From Paenibacillus monticola (lineage in GTDB: Bacteria; Bacillota; Bacilli; Paenibacillales; Paenibacillaceae), in the NCBI RefSeq assembly GCF_009664975.1, contig NZ_WJXB01000015.1, positions 1 through 64,000 on the forward strand: a stretch of 64,000 nucleotides of DNA, given 5' to 3'. A program made the position numbers and the translations under genes. Below are positions 7,405-14,849 of this stretch, piece by piece; positions within the stretch are counted from its first letter, which is position 1, and each line of letters opens with the position of its first letter. The notes below the pieces were generated by a model. That model searched no databases. It saw only the letters and a list, made by a program, of their open reading frames with translations, and was not told the origin of the DNA.

Positions 7405-8247
7405 ATGAGTACAATCGTTGTAATCGGCAGACTGTCCCGCCATTTGTTTTTTGCGGTAATTGCACTCTTGATGGCCTTTCCCTTCTACTGGATGGTCACC
7501 AGCGCACTGAAAACAAATGATGAAATCTGGCAGTCCCCGCCCACGCTTTGGCCGAAGGTCCCGCTCTGGGGCAACTTCGCTGAAGCCTGGCATGAGGCGC
7601 CGTTCTTCAGATATATGGGCAACAGCATCTTCGTCGCCGTGTCCATCGTGCTGCTCCAGATCATCAATTCCGGCATGATGGCTTACGCGCTTACACACAT
7701 GAAATTCCGCTTAAAAGGATTGTTCGCAGGTGTAATCATGTTCGGTTATATGGTTCCAGCTACCGCGGTCTACTTGCCCGGTTATCTCGTTCTGTCAGAG
7801 CTGCATCTGCTGGACTCCTACGCCGGATTGATCCTATCCAACTGCGTAAGTGTGTTCTCCATTTTCCTGATCAGACAAGCCTTCCTGCAGGTTCCACATG
7901 AAATGGTAGAAGCCGGAGAAGTGGATGGGTCATCCCATTTGCGAATTCTATGGACCATCATTGTACCGATCACGCGTTCTTCCTTTGCAGTGCTGGCCCT
8001 GATCACCTTCATTGACCAGTACAACAACTATTTCTGGCCGATGCTGATCACGAAGGATCCAAACCTGCAGTTGGTATCTGCCGGACTGCGTAGCTTTTTC
8101 GTGGAAGGAGGTGCTTACGGATTGAAATGGCCGCTAATCATGGCCGCCAGCGCCTTTACCATCGCCCCTCTGCTGCTTGTGTTTCTGCTGGCCCAGAAAA
8201 CCATTATGGGAAGTGTCAATATGACCGCCGGATCAAGCAAAGGATGA
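7405..8247 (+). CDS. ABC transporter permease, UgpE/MalG type
   Basis: The second membrane subunit of the importer has 280 residues, about six helices, and the EAA loop EAGEVDGSSHLRILWTIIVPITRS in the C-terminal half. AAAGGAGG lies a few bases before the ATG. It should form a heterodimer with the preceding permease in the cytoplasmic membrane. Gap to the binding-protein gene is 43 bp, consistent with one transcript. Confidence 0.9.
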   Translation: MSTIVVIGRLSRHLFFAVIALLMAFPFYWMVTSALKTNDEIWQSPPTLWPKVPLWGNFAEAWHEAPFFRYMGNSIFVAVSIVLLQIINSGMMAYALTHMKFRLKGLFAGVIMFGYMVPATAVYLPGYLVLSELHLLDSYAGLILSNCVSVFSIFLIRQAFLQVPHEMVEAGEVDGSSHLRILWTIIVPITRSSFAVLALITFIDQYNNYFWPMLITKDPNLQLVSAGLRSFFVEGGAYGLKWPLIMAASAFTIAPLLLVFLLAQKTIMGSVNMTAGSSKG

Positions 8248-8290
8248 GCTTACAGATATATGGGATAACAATATATGAATAAAGAGGAGA

Positions 8291-9640
8291 ATGATGATGA
8301 ACGTATTGAAGAGAGTGTCCGCTATGTCTTTAATTGCTGGCTTTACGGTGTTGACCGCTTGCGGTGGAAATTCCACTACAAATGTTACGGCCGCAAATGG
8401 AGCATCAACAGCACCATCTGCTTCAGCAGCTCCGACACAAAGCGTACCCGTAACCATTGAGTTCTGGTATGGACTCGGCGGCAAACTTGGTGAGAATATG
8501 GATGCGCTTATCCAGAAATTTAACGCTTCCCAACAGGAAGTCATCGTCAAAGGCATCGTACAGGCCGACTATACCGAAACTGAGCAGAAATTGCAGGCAG
8601 CTATTGCTACAGGACAAGTCCCTGCTGCTGTGCTCTCCTCTAATGTAGACTGGGCGCGCAAGGGCTATTTTGCTCCGATAGACGAGCTTATGACTCTGCA
8701 GCCGGATTTCAATAAGGATGATTTTGTCCAGACCTTTATGAATCAGGGGCAGGTGGATGGCAAGCAATATTTCCTCCCAATGTACGGAACTACACAGGTT
8801 ATGTATTACCGCAAGGATGCTTTTGAGAAGAGCGGCATTGATCCGAGTACGCTGAAGACTTGGGAAGACTTGGCCGCTGCCGCTGAAAAAATGACCATTA
8901 AAGACGGTGGAAAAACAACGTTCTTCGGTTGGGAACCGATGTGGGGCTCCGGCAATATGATCGATGCCACACTTAGCAAGGGTGGCCACATTCTTAGCGA
9001 AGATGGCAAAGAAGTGCTGATCGACTCCCCTGAGTGGATTGAGACTTGGGATCTGTTCCGCAAATGGATTCACGAAGATAAAACGATGCAGATTCATTCC
9101 GGTGGACAAGGCTGGGAATATTGGTACAAAACAATTGATGACGTAATGAAAGGACAGGCCGCAGGCTACATCGGTTCCAGTGGAGATCAGGGAGATCTGG
9201 ACTTCAGCATCGTATCCGCGATGGAACAACCGGGCTGGGCCGGGGTTGGCGAAGGAAAGCCGGTAGCTCAGGCTATTATGGCTGGTATCCCGTCTAAGGC
9301 AAGCGACGCTGAGAAGCAAGCAGCCATGAAATGGCTGACTTACTTCACGAACTCCGCGAACACCGCTTTCTGGTCCATTAACACTGGTTATATTTCCGTC
9401 CGTCAATCTGCATTGCAAGACCCTGCATTCGTCTCATTCAGCGAGAGCAATCCGCAGATTAAGATTCCACTGATGCAGGCAGCCCATGGTTCCGAGCCTT
9501 TCCAGGACCCTACTGGCGGCAAGATCAATGATGCCCTGACAATCGCAGCAGACAAGGTGCAGATCGAGAATATTCCGGCAGCAGAAGCCCTGAAGGAAGC
9601 CAAAGAAACGGCACAGGCGGCATTGGACAAATTAAAATAA
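8291..9640 (+). CDS. Extracellular substrate-binding lipoprotein (UgpB-like)
   Basis: A 449-residue solute-binding protein with a lipoprotein signal peptide; the lipobox ends LTAC near residue 24, followed by an Asn/Ala/Ser-rich linker. The mature part opens with VTIEFWYGLGGKLGENMDALIQKFN, typical of the family 1 binding proteins that include UgpB (glycerol 3-phosphate) and maltose binders. Three ATG codons in a row (8291, 8294, 8297) follow GAGGAG; 8297 has the best spacing. With the two permeases and two phosphatases downstream, an organophosphate such as a glycerophosphoryl compound is a reasonable ligand guess, not shown by sequence. Confidence 0.88.
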   Translation: MMMNVLKRVSAMSLIAGFTVLTACGGNSTTNVTAANGASTAPSASAAPTQSVPVTIEFWYGLGGKLGENMDALIQKFNASQQEVIVKGIVQADYTETEQKLQAAIATGQVPAAVLSSNVDWARKGYFAPIDELMTLQPDFNKDDFVQTFMNQGQVDGKQYFLPMYGTTQVMYYRKDAFEKSGIDPSTLKTWEDLAAAAEKMTIKDGGKTTFFGWEPMWGSGNMIDATLSKGGHILSEDGKEVLIDSPEWIETWDLFRKWIHEDKTMQIHSGGQGWEYWYKTIDDVMKGQAAGYIGSSGDQGDLDFSIVSAMEQPGWAGVGEGKPVAQAIMAGIPSKASDAEKQAAMKWLTYFTNSANTAFWSINTGYISVRQSALQDPAFVSFSESNPQIKIPLMQAAHGSEPFQDPTGGKINDALTIAADKVQIENIPAAEALKEAKETAQAALDKLK

Positions 9641-9652
9641 AGGTGGGCGCTT

Positions 9653-10447
9653 ATGTCTGAGCTTATCACTCCACAAGGAAGCTGCTCCGTATCCGCCATC
9701 CTGTTCGACAAGGACGGGACACTGCTCCAGTTTGTCTCTCTCTGGGGAAGCTGGGGTGAACGTTTCCTGGGCAAATTCGCTGAGATCATGGAGCAAAAGG
9801 GACTTGGTGAGCTTCCGAAAACACTGATTCCCTCCTTATTAGGAACCCTCCATGACGCACAGGGAAGCATCACCGATTATGACCGCAATGGTCCGCTGGC
9901 CATGGGCACGATGGATGATCTCTACGCCATCTTGTCCTGGCAAGCCTACTTGCAGGGATTATCCTGGGCAGAGTCCCTGGAGCTTGTCCATCTTTGCAGG
10001 CAAGTGGCAGACGCCATGCTGGAACAGCAGCGGCCGGTTCTTCCCCTGCCCGGTCTGCAGCGATTTCTGGACGATTGTGTTGGCCAGGGCATTCCGCTCG
10101 CGGTCGTAACCGCTGATGAAACCGCAGCGGCAGAGAAGCACCTGCAGTGGCTCGGCATTCGGCAATATTTCGCAGAAGTCATAGGCACGGACCTGGTGGA
10201 GCACGGCAAGCCGTTTCCAGATATGGTCCAGCTAGCCTGCGAGCGGCTGGGTATTGACCCTTCCCAGACCGCAGTGATCGGGGACACTAACGGCGATATG
10301 CGCATGGCCAAGGCGGCGGGTGCCGCTCTGGCCATCGGGCTTACGGGTACCCATAGCGATCCTGCACCACTCAGCATTCTCGCTGACGCAGATATCATCG
10401 TGCAATCTTATGATGAGCTGCGTATTGAAGCGGATGCTCTCAGGTAG
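9653..10447 (+). CDS. HAD-superfamily phosphatase
   Basis: The 264-residue protein carries the four HAD motifs: FDKDGTLL with nucleophile Asp19 and Asp21, a Thr in the VVTADE segment, Lys in HGKPFPDM and the acidic GDTNGDM. A helical cap lies between motifs I and II. It resembles phosphoglycolate phosphatases and probably removes phosphate from a small cytoplasmic metabolite. It starts 12 bp after the binding-protein gene, with AAGGTGGG as ribosome binding site, so it is part of the import operon and may dephosphorylate the imported compound. Confidence 0.88.
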   Translation: MSELITPQGSCSVSAILFDKDGTLLQFVSLWGSWGERFLGKFAEIMEQKGLGELPKTLIPSLLGTLHDAQGSITDYDRNGPLAMGTMDDLYAILSWQAYLQGLSWAESLELVHLCRQVADAMLEQQRPVLPLPGLQRFLDDCVGQGIPLAVVTADETAAAEKHLQWLGIRQYFAEVIGTDLVEHGKPFPDMVQLACERLGIDPSQTAVIGDTNGDMRMAKAAGAALAIGLTGTHSDPAPLSILADADIIVQSYDELRIEADALR

Positions 10448-10544
10448 TAGTGCTCCATAAAACTTAGCTTATGCTTACGAAGTAGTTTTGTACGAAGTAA
10501 TTCAGGATGTAACGCTCACAAAACTTTTAGGAGGTCCGTTACTA

Positions 10545-11426
10545 ATGAGCATGAACAGTGAAGAACAACCCCTGGTAACCTTTCAGATTATTACGGATAC
10601 GCATGTAACTGCCGATCCTGAGCATGAGTACAACCTTAACTTTGAGCTGGCACTGCAGGACATTGCCGACCATGGTGAGGGAAGCAGCGGCATCATGCAT
10701 ATCGGAGATGTTACAGACCATGGTTTTCCTGAGGAATACGAAGAGATGGTGCGCATTGTAAATAAGTATAAAGCCAAGCTGCCGGATATTACCTTCACCT
10801 TAGGCAACCATGATGTGGGGCTTGGACACTGGGAGTCACGCCTGGCGCTTTATGAGGCGGAAACGGGGATGACCGGTCCCTATCATGATCATTGGATCGA
10901 TGGATATCATTTTATTTTTCTGGGGACAGAACAAGGTCTGCGGACCTTCTGTAACCTGTCAATCGAACAGCTTCAATGGCTGGAACATAAACTTGAAGAG
11001 CAGTCTGCAGCGGATAAGCCAGTCTTCCTCTTCCTGCATCAGCCGCTCAAAGACACCGTAGCCGGTTCGCTAGAATCTCAGGGCTGGTATGGAGTCACAC
11101 AAGATGAGGAATTAAAGTCCATTCTGGCCAAATATCCACAGACTCTTTTATTTACGGGACATACCCACTGGGAGCTTGAAGTAGATAATACAATGTTCCC
11201 TGGCCAAGGCGAGACCGCTACAATGTTCAACTCTGCCTCCGTCGCCTATCTTTGGACCAATGAGGATGAAGCTAAAATAGGTAGCCAAGGTTACTATGTA
11301 GAAGTCTACAGCAATAAGGTTGTTGTGCGGGGCAGAGACTTCAAGACCGGAACCTGGGTTGAAAGTGCTGAGTATGAGATTAGCTTTCCTGGTGTCGAAG
11401 AATCTCGTGGACTTCCTACGGTCTAA
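10545..11426 (+). CDS. Calcineurin-like metallophosphoesterase
   Basis: The start at 10545 (MSMNSEEQ) is chosen for AGGAGG ten bases upstream. The 293-residue protein has the metallophosphoesterase metal motifs in order: DTH near residue 18, GDVTDHG near 62, GNHD near 92, a His in FLHQP, and GHTHWE in the C-terminal third. There is no signal peptide, so it acts in the cytoplasm. Cyclic or linear phosphodiesters and glycerophosphodiesters (GpdQ-like) are common substrates of this class. As last gene of the operon, followed by a strong terminator, it may cleave the imported diester before the HAD enzyme acts. Confidence 0.88.
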   Translation: MSMNSEEQPLVTFQIITDTHVTADPEHEYNLNFELALQDIADHGEGSSGIMHIGDVTDHGFPEEYEEMVRIVNKYKAKLPDITFTLGNHDVGLGHWESRLALYEAETGMTGPYHDHWIDGYHFIFLGTEQGLRTFCNLSIEQLQWLEHKLEEQSAADKPVFLFLHQPLKDTVAGSLESQGWYGVTQDEELKSILAKYPQTLLFTGHTHWELEVDNTMFPGQGETATMFNSASVAYLWTNEDEAKIGSQGYYVEVYSNKVVVRGRDFKTGTWVESAEYEISFPGVEESRGLPTV

Positions 11427-11460
11427 GCGACAGATCCTCTCGAAAAAATAGAAGATTGCC

Positions 11461-11509
11461 AAAAAAGATTGTTGCCGGCATCCTGCCGCTGCAGCAATCT
11501 TTTTTTCTT
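11461..11509 (+). terminator. Terminator of the transporter-phosphatase operon
   Basis: AAAAAAGATTGTTGC (11461-11475) pairs with GCAGCAATCTTTTTTT (11491-11506) with one G-U pair, then a T run. It lies 35 bp after the phosphoesterase stop. Confidence 0.85.
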
Positions 11510-11577
11510 TATAAATCTTCTTTAGCAAAATCGGCTCAACCACAGGTTACTTGGAAGACTTTCTTCGATTTACTATA

Positions 11578-12027
11578 TCATCTTTGAATAGGCTCAATCC
11601 GATACACTTCGGTTGCTCCTGTTGCGGTCTGAGATCCGCCATGTATCTGCCACCCGAACGACAGTGCAGCTTCCAGCCGATTCTTCTCGGCTATTGTTAA
11701 TGCTGCCTCGGCAGCTTCTTTGCCTTCTTCGAGCTCTAGTGCTGCTTCTTTGCCAAGGGCAATCGAAATCCAGCTGCGAATGCCACGGATTGTATTGTAC
11801 TTGATCTGATAACCCTCATGCACAGCCTGCTCGAATTCCTCCGGCTTCTCTGCCTGCAAAGCTGTCAGCCGCTTATAGTCAAAATGGTATTTACTCTCGT
11901 CAACGGGTAAGTCTCCTTCTGTCACTCTAAGCAGCATCTCCTCATCGGACCAGCCCAAGCCCCGCAAAGATTCCAACAATAACGCGTCGCGTTGGGACAG
12001 TTTAACCCGGTTCAATGTCTCCAACAT
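11578..12027 (-). CDS. Conserved-looking protein of unknown function
   Basis: I do not recognise this family. The start at 12027 (MLETLNRV) follows GGGAGG by seven bases, giving 149 residues. The sequence is mostly charged and helical, with a possible HTH-like stretch around GLGWSDEEMLLRVTEGDLP and an Ala/Glu-rich coiled section near residues 105-130 (ALELEEGKEAAEAALTIAEK). It ends in a compact IHGGSQTATGATEVYRI segment that looks like a short beta motif. No membrane segment or cysteine. It is a lone gene, reading toward the convergent operon end. Confidence 0.7.
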   Translation of the reverse strand: MLETLNRVKLSQRDALLLESLRGLGWSDEEMLLRVTEGDLPVDESKYHFDYKRLTALQAEKPEEFEQAVHEGYQIKYNTIRGIRSWISIALGKEAALELEEGKEAAEAALTIAEKNRLEAALSFGWQIHGGSQTATGATEVYRIEPIQR

Positions 12028-12160
12028 CTTATTACCTCCCATAGTTCTAATCATGCAATCCGGTCGCCAAAAAAATAAGGGTTAGTCCAGTCCTTACGTA
12101 AATATATTGAATACAGATAAATAAATAAATCCGTACAATCCTGAGGACCGGAGGAATTTT

Positions 12161-12199
12161 ATGATACCGATAGTTCATTGTGTAGGTGGACTGCGATGA
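12161..12199 (+). CDS. Twelve-codon leader ORF overlapping the glycosyltransferase start
   Basis: An ATG preceded by GGAGGAATTTT opens a reading frame of only 12 codons (MIPIVHCVGGLR). Its TGA stop overlaps the ATG of the glycosyltransferase as ATGA. The strong ribosome binding site belongs to this mini-ORF; the downstream gene has a weaker AGGTGG inside it. This arrangement implies translational coupling. Whether the peptide has a role of its own is not known. Confidence 0.5.
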   Translation: MIPIVHCVGGLR

Positions 12200-13857
12200 G
12201 CGAGAACAAGCCACGTATACTGCTCGGCAGCCCTATTCACCAAAAACCGCTTATTCTGCGTCAATTTCTGGATTCCTTGCTCCGCTTGAAGCGGAATGAC
12301 CTGGAGCTGGACTTCTATTTTATCGATGATAACGAGGATGAGCGATCCAGCCTGCTACTGCAGGAATTTAAAGAAACCCGCAACAATATTCTTCTCCATT
12401 CCTCCGGCTTCCGTGATACGTATATTCGAAATGACAGCACCCATTACTGGAACTCGGAGCTAGTCTGGAAAGTTGCCAACTTTAAAAACACGATTATCCG
12501 GCATGCTGAAACCTTCGGCTATGATTATCTATTCCTGATCGATTCCGACCTTATCCTTTACCCTGAAACTTTAGTCCATCTTGTATCGGCGGAAAAAGAT
12601 ATTATTTCGGAGGTCTTCTGGACCCGCTGGCAGCCGGAAAGCATGCTGCAGCCACAAGTATGGATGCATGACGAATACAATCAGTGGGAGCTGCTGCCGG
12701 GAGAACAGCTGCGCCCTGAGGAGATCCAAAGCAGATTCCATGAGTTTCTAGCCAAGCTACAGTTGCCAGGCATCTATGAAGTAGGCGGCCTGGGAGCCTG
12801 TACACTGATCAGCCGCCAGGCCATAATCTCTGGGATAAGCTATAACCCGATCAAGAATATCTCCTACTGGGGAGAAGATCGCCATTTCTGTATCCGCGCT
12901 GCTGCGCTAGGTATCCCGCTTTTTGTCGACACTTATTATCCCGCCCTGCATTTATACAGAGACAGCGATTTAAGCAAGGTGGAGGACTTCATCAAGCAGA
13001 CAACAGCCAATAAGGCTCCTCTAGTGGAGTCTATGTCAGAGAGAGAGTCAGAGTTAGCGGAATCAAATTCCATATCGGTAGATCTGGCAACGGAAAAGCA
13101 GGGGGATATTCCCATAAAATCCGATCCCGGAACTATCCAAACCGTACCTAGAACCATAAAACGTCCCAAGCTTACTCTATCAATGGTCGTCAAGAACGAA
13201 AGCCCGCGTTTCCTGCGCCAGGTTCTGGAGGAACACCGCAAATATATCGATGAGGCAGTCATTATAGATGATGGCAGCACGGATGATACGGCAGCAGTCT
13301 GTTTAGAAGCCCTTCAAGGTATCCCCGTCCATCTTGTGCACAATACGCATTCCAAATTCAGCAATGAAATTGAGCTGCGCAAGCAGCAGTGGGAAGAAGT
13401 CCTGAAGACGAATCCGGAGTGGATTCTAAATCTGGACGGGGATGAGCTGTTTGAAGCGAGGTTTGCCCAAGAGATCCAATCCATGCTGCAGGAATCGCAG
13501 GTGGATTTATACTGCTTCCGTCTATACGACTTCTGGAACGAGGAATATTACCGGGAAGACACTTACTGGCGTTCCCATTTAAGCTACCGTCCATTTCTGC
13601 TCCGTTACCGCAAAGATTTTAATTATGTATGGAATGAATCTCCGCAGCATTGTGGGCGATTGCCGCAAAATATTTTCGAGCTCCCCCATCAGCTAAGTGA
13701 CTTGCGCCTCAAGCACCTCGGTTGGTCCAAGGCTGAATTTCGGCTGGAGAAATATTTACGGTATATGCAGCTTGACCCCGATGGACAGTATGGCTGGAAG
13801 GAGCAATATCTCTCTATCCTTGAGGAACAGCCCCATTTGGTGCCTTGGGTAGAATAG
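12196..13857 (+). CDS. Two-domain glycosyltransferase (GT2-like)
   Basis: The start at 12196 (MSENKPRILLGSP) overlaps the leader ORF stop. The 553-residue protein has two nucleotide-sugar transferase modules. The first (about 1-265) opens with ILLGSPIHQKP and has FIDDNED and the metal-binding-type LIDSDLILY. A polar linker rich in Ser and Glu follows (about 275-325). The second (about 328-553) has LSMVVKNE, VIIDDGSTDDT and NLDGDELFE, typical of GT2 family enzymes. No membrane segments, so it is cytosolic or peripheral. It may add two sugars in turn, as in glycan or flagellin/protein glycosylation. Acceptor unknown; no glycan genes adjoin it. Confidence 0.85.
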   Translation: MSENKPRILLGSPIHQKPLILRQFLDSLLRLKRNDLELDFYFIDDNEDERSSLLLQEFKETRNNILLHSSGFRDTYIRNDSTHYWNSELVWKVANFKNTIIRHAETFGYDYLFLIDSDLILYPETLVHLVSAEKDIISEVFWTRWQPESMLQPQVWMHDEYNQWELLPGEQLRPEEIQSRFHEFLAKLQLPGIYEVGGLGACTLISRQAIISGISYNPIKNISYWGEDRHFCIRAAALGIPLFVDTYYPALHLYRDSDLSKVEDFIKQTTANKAPLVESMSERESELAESNSISVDLATEKQGDIPIKSDPGTIQTVPRTIKRPKLTLSMVVKNESPRFLRQVLEEHRKYIDEAVIIDDGSTDDTAAVCLEALQGIPVHLVHNTHSKFSNEIELRKQQWEEVLKTNPEWILNLDGDELFEARFAQEIQSMLQESQVDLYCFRLYDFWNEEYYREDTYWRSHLSYRPFLLRYRKDFNYVWNESPQHCGRLPQNIFELPHQLSDLRLKHLGWSKAEFRLEKYLRYMQLDPDGQYGWKEQYLSILEEQPHLVPWVE

Positions 13858-13992
13858 CGCTCTTTTTTCCTCATGTACATTGGTAACGGAATGCTGGAGA
13901 TCGGCGCGGGACAGCTGCGGGGATTGTAAGCGGGTATGCGTTTATTGCTCTAATACAGCCAGTTCTGGAGACGTGGCTTCACCCTTTTGAGG

Positions 13993-14688
13993 TCAACCCC
14001 CTAAAGCGAAATCCACTGCAGCATCGGCATGAATCTGCGTTGTATCAAAAATCTGTATTGCAGTATCTGCTTGTTTTATTAACAATGTAATTTCGGTACA
14101 GCCCAATATCACACCTTCCGCACCGTTCATAACCAGGTTATCCATAATCTCTAAATACTGTTTCTTGGAGGCTTCTTTTATTTCGCCTTTGCATAATTCA
14201 TTGTAAATAATACGGTGGACACTTCCCCTCTCATCACTATCTGGAATAACCACCTCAACACCATATTTTTCATTGAGAATCTTTTTGAAGAAATCTCCTT
14301 CCATAGTGAATTTGGTTCCAAGGAGGCCTACCTTCTTCATTCCTTTTTTAATTACTTCCTGCCCTGTTACCTCTGCAATATGAAGAACTTTAATTCCCGC
14401 TGCTTGTTCAATTTCATTGGCCATTTTGTGCATGGTGTTAGTGCATATCACCACAAAGTCTGCTCCGCCACCTTTAAGTTTCTGAGCAATATTGATCATT
14501 ATACGCGTCAATTCTTCCCAGTCTTCACTATGCTGTAATCTTTCTATCTCTTCAAAATCAACGGAGTACAAGAAGCATTTTGCAGAATGCAATCCACCCA
14601 ATTTCTGCTTAACCCTTTCATTGATCATTTTATAATACTCAAGTGATGATTCCCAGCTCATGCCGCCTATCAGTCCTATGGTTTTCAA
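13993..14688 (-). CDS. Aspartate/glutamate racemase family protein
   Basis: The 231-residue cytoplasmic enzyme has the two catalytic cysteines of the cofactor-independent racemases: CTNTMH near residue 83 and GCTEI near 197. GLIGGMSWESS at the N terminus is the usual opening of the RacD/YgeA group. It should interconvert L- and D-aspartate or a related amino acid. The His in the first motif and Thr in the second are typical. It is a single gene, leftward, after the ClpB terminator region and convergent with the glycosyltransferase gene. Confidence 0.9.
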   Translation of the reverse strand: MKTIGLIGGMSWESSLEYYKMINERVKQKLGGLHSAKCFLYSVDFEEIERLQHSEDWEELTRIMINIAQKLKGGGADFVVICTNTMHKMANEIEQAAGIKVLHIAEVTGQEVIKKGMKKVGLLGTKFTMEGDFFKKILNEKYGVEVVIPDSDERGSVHRIIYNELCKGEIKEASKKQYLEIMDNLVMNGAEGVILGCTEITLLIKQADTAIQIFDTTQIHADAAVDFALGG

Positions 14689-14761
14689 GCGAATCCTCTC
14701 CCTCTTACGATATTATATCGCGGTATTTATAATTTAAAAGAGTATCATAAGACTGAACATA

Positions 14762-14804
14762 AAAACTAGCAAGTCTCATAAATAAGAGACTTGCTAGTTT
14801 TTTT
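14762..14804 (-). terminator. Terminator after clpB
   Basis: AACTAGCAAGTCTC (14764-14777) pairs with GAGACTTGCTAGTT (14786-14799), an uninterrupted stem with an 8-base loop. In the leftward sense it is followed by a T run (complement of AAAAA), ending the clpB transcript; the right flank is also T-rich. Confidence 0.85.
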
Positions 14805-14849
14805 ACCCCTATAACAAATCATTAGTGATTCATCTTCCTAAAAGCTTCC

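Noticed and set aside
8423..9418. Long leftward open frame opposite the binding-protein gene
   Set aside because: It is antisense to a clear lipoprotein gene and has no ribosome binding site or known motif; low-complexity Cys-rich product.
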